DNA from: Corynebacterium cystitidis
Lineage (GTDB): Bacteria; Actinomycetota; Actinomycetes; Mycobacteriales; Mycobacteriaceae
Direction: 5' to 3'
NCBI RefSeq assembly: GCF_900187295.1
Contig: NZ_LT906473.1
Location: forward strand, 558,001 to 622,000
Length of the DNA stretch: 64,000 bases
Of the stretch, positions 63,998-64,000 are shown piece after piece. Every line of letters starts with the position of its first letter. Within the stretch, counting starts at the first letter, position 1. Both the position numbers and the translations under genes were made by a program. The notes under the pieces were generated by a model that was not told where the DNA came from, ran no database searches, and saw only the letters and a program-made list of their open reading frames with translations.

Positions 63998-64000
63998 GTA

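Overview
The window reads as chromosome of a Corynebacterium or close relative. A conserved actinobacterial block (eno, a FtsB/DivIC-type protein, a DUF501 protein, Ppx/GppA phosphatase, a YwiC-like protein) lies at the left end. Coding density is high, GTG starts are frequent and the secreted and lipoprotein genes are of Gram-positive type. The species is not determined. All family names come from reading the translations by eye; no database search was possible.

Layout. 1-10 kb: core genes, with a small defence insertion (broken Abi-type gene, AAA ATPase plus PIN protein) just behind eno. The insertion ends at a degenerate second copy of the eno terminator. 10-34 kb: a surface-polysaccharide locus. 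wecB and wecC make UDP-ManNAc and UDP-ManNAcA, ugd probably makes UDP-GlcA, several GT2/GT4-type glycosyltransferases would build the polymer, and an ABC-2 permease plus ATPase would export it. tRNA-Asn, a tRNA with CAT anticodon, an MFS pump and decayed IS3, IS1634-like, IS1380 and IS21 elements interrupt the locus.

34-50 kb: an accessory patchwork. It holds a PIN/HTH toxin-antitoxin pair, two Excalibur proteins (one decapitated), two DUF3800 fragments in the window (one here), a DUF726-type zinc-ribbon hydrolase with a decaying paralogue, and an HTH-ImmA/IrrE gene split by an IS1634 element that itself carries an IS256 element. It ends with an AAA ATPase plus DUF4276 (TOPRIM-like) pair. 50-64 kb: a DHA2 pump, an EcsC protein, a decayed AbiEi antitoxin, IS21 and DUF3800 remnants, a large surface protein divergent from a lipoprotein, an unknown three-gene operon with an XRE regulator, a primase-helicase of the TOTE type, and remnants of a sigma factor/DUF4179 pair.

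Most notable points: two unrelated ATPase-effector pairs (AAA+PIN and AAA+TOPRIM-like); the stand-alone primase-helicase; the unknown operon at 58.7-60.3 kb; a 549-bp terminal-inverted-repeat element flanked by a 70-bp target duplication; and a rare motif, GCTTATCGACG, found nine times whose orientation is forward throughout the left part and reverse throughout the right part.
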